From contig JADANN010000245.1 of the NCBI GenBank assembly GCA_018806985.1, positions 496,001-560,000 on the forward strand: DNA of 64,000 bases, in the 5' to 3' direction. This DNA comes from Angiostrongylus vasorum (lineage: Eukaryota; Nematoda; Chromadorea; Rhabditida; Metastrongylidae). The notes beneath the pieces were generated by a model, which made no database searches, was not told the DNA's origin, and worked only from the letters and a program-made list of their open reading frames with translations. Positions 63,819 through 64,000 of the stretch are shown in pieces; within the stretch, counting starts at the first letter, position 1, and each line of letters begins with the position of its first letter. A program made the position numbers and the translations under genes.

Positions 63819-64000
63819 CTGAAGTAGTTGCACCAATCTACTTATCTACTTATTTAGATCTACAACACAATCGATAGATAAAAAATAACATTTAGAACCC
63901 TTTTCTGCTACAATGGACGACGCCTAATTTTCAGCCTTTAAAGAAATCATGGCTTTCCATCTAATAAACAATAATTTCTCGATAAATAGAGGAACTGGTG

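Overview
This is nuclear DNA from a nematode, most likely a parasitic clade V worm of the hookworm type (inference). It is AT-rich and has short exons of 16 to 180 bases. Introns have GT...TTTCAG or TTTTAG ends, several start codons sit just behind an acceptor-like TTTCAG (the pattern expected for spliced-leader trans-splicing), and one gene pair is spaced like a nematode operon. More than half of the window is transposable-element debris. There is no bacterial-style gene order, no CRISPR array and no intact tRNA or rRNA gene.

Host genes, left to right. An ankyrin-repeat gene (-) runs off the left edge from about 4.1 kb. A multi-exon gene with a possible Ig-like fold (-) lies at 21.6-23.7 kb. 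An unrecognised multi-exon gene (-) lies at 25.6-26.75 kb, with a small gene diverging from it (+) at 27.15 kb. Two small genes (-) at 31.5-32.9 kb are spaced like an operon, inside a 4.7-kb structure with 1.1-kb inverted arms. The best-identified gene is a subunit-3-like gene of the snRNA-activating protein complex (SNAPC3/SNAP50, +) at 38.9-43.95 kb, which seems to lack the usual C-terminal zinc-binding region. An unrecognised multi-exon gene (+) lies at 48.9-50.1 kb. A gene resembling a Ulp1/C48 SUMO peptidase with replaced catalytic residues (+) lies at 53.3-53.9 kb, with a further good exon at 54.3 kb. The 3' end of a proline-rich protein gene (-) fills 62.8-63.8 kb. Exon joins were tested by reading-frame phase only; no transcript data were available.

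Mobile DNA. There are RTE-type non-LTR retrotransposons of two kinds: full-length-like decayed copies at 5.8-8.4 and 58.0-60.0 kb (-) and at 45.1-47.8 kb (+), plus fragments. There are two tRNA-headed SINE families (called SINE-A and SINE-B here), a roughly 390-bp family with five copies (repeat C), a roughly 200-bp family with five copies (repeat D), a roughly 415-bp tRNA-like family (repeat E), fold-back elements, and (AC)n and (AT)n microsatellites.

The most interesting signal is a motif seen about 13 times on both strands. It reads CTGANGA, then a small hairpin, then GAAAC, ACGT and a short closing stem. This matches the conserved core and stems of a minimal type I hammerhead ribozyme, as known from Penelope-like retroelements. 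Some copies sit as one ribozyme in each arm of a large inverted repeat. The palindromic ACGT in place of a stem III loop suggests these would act as dimers.
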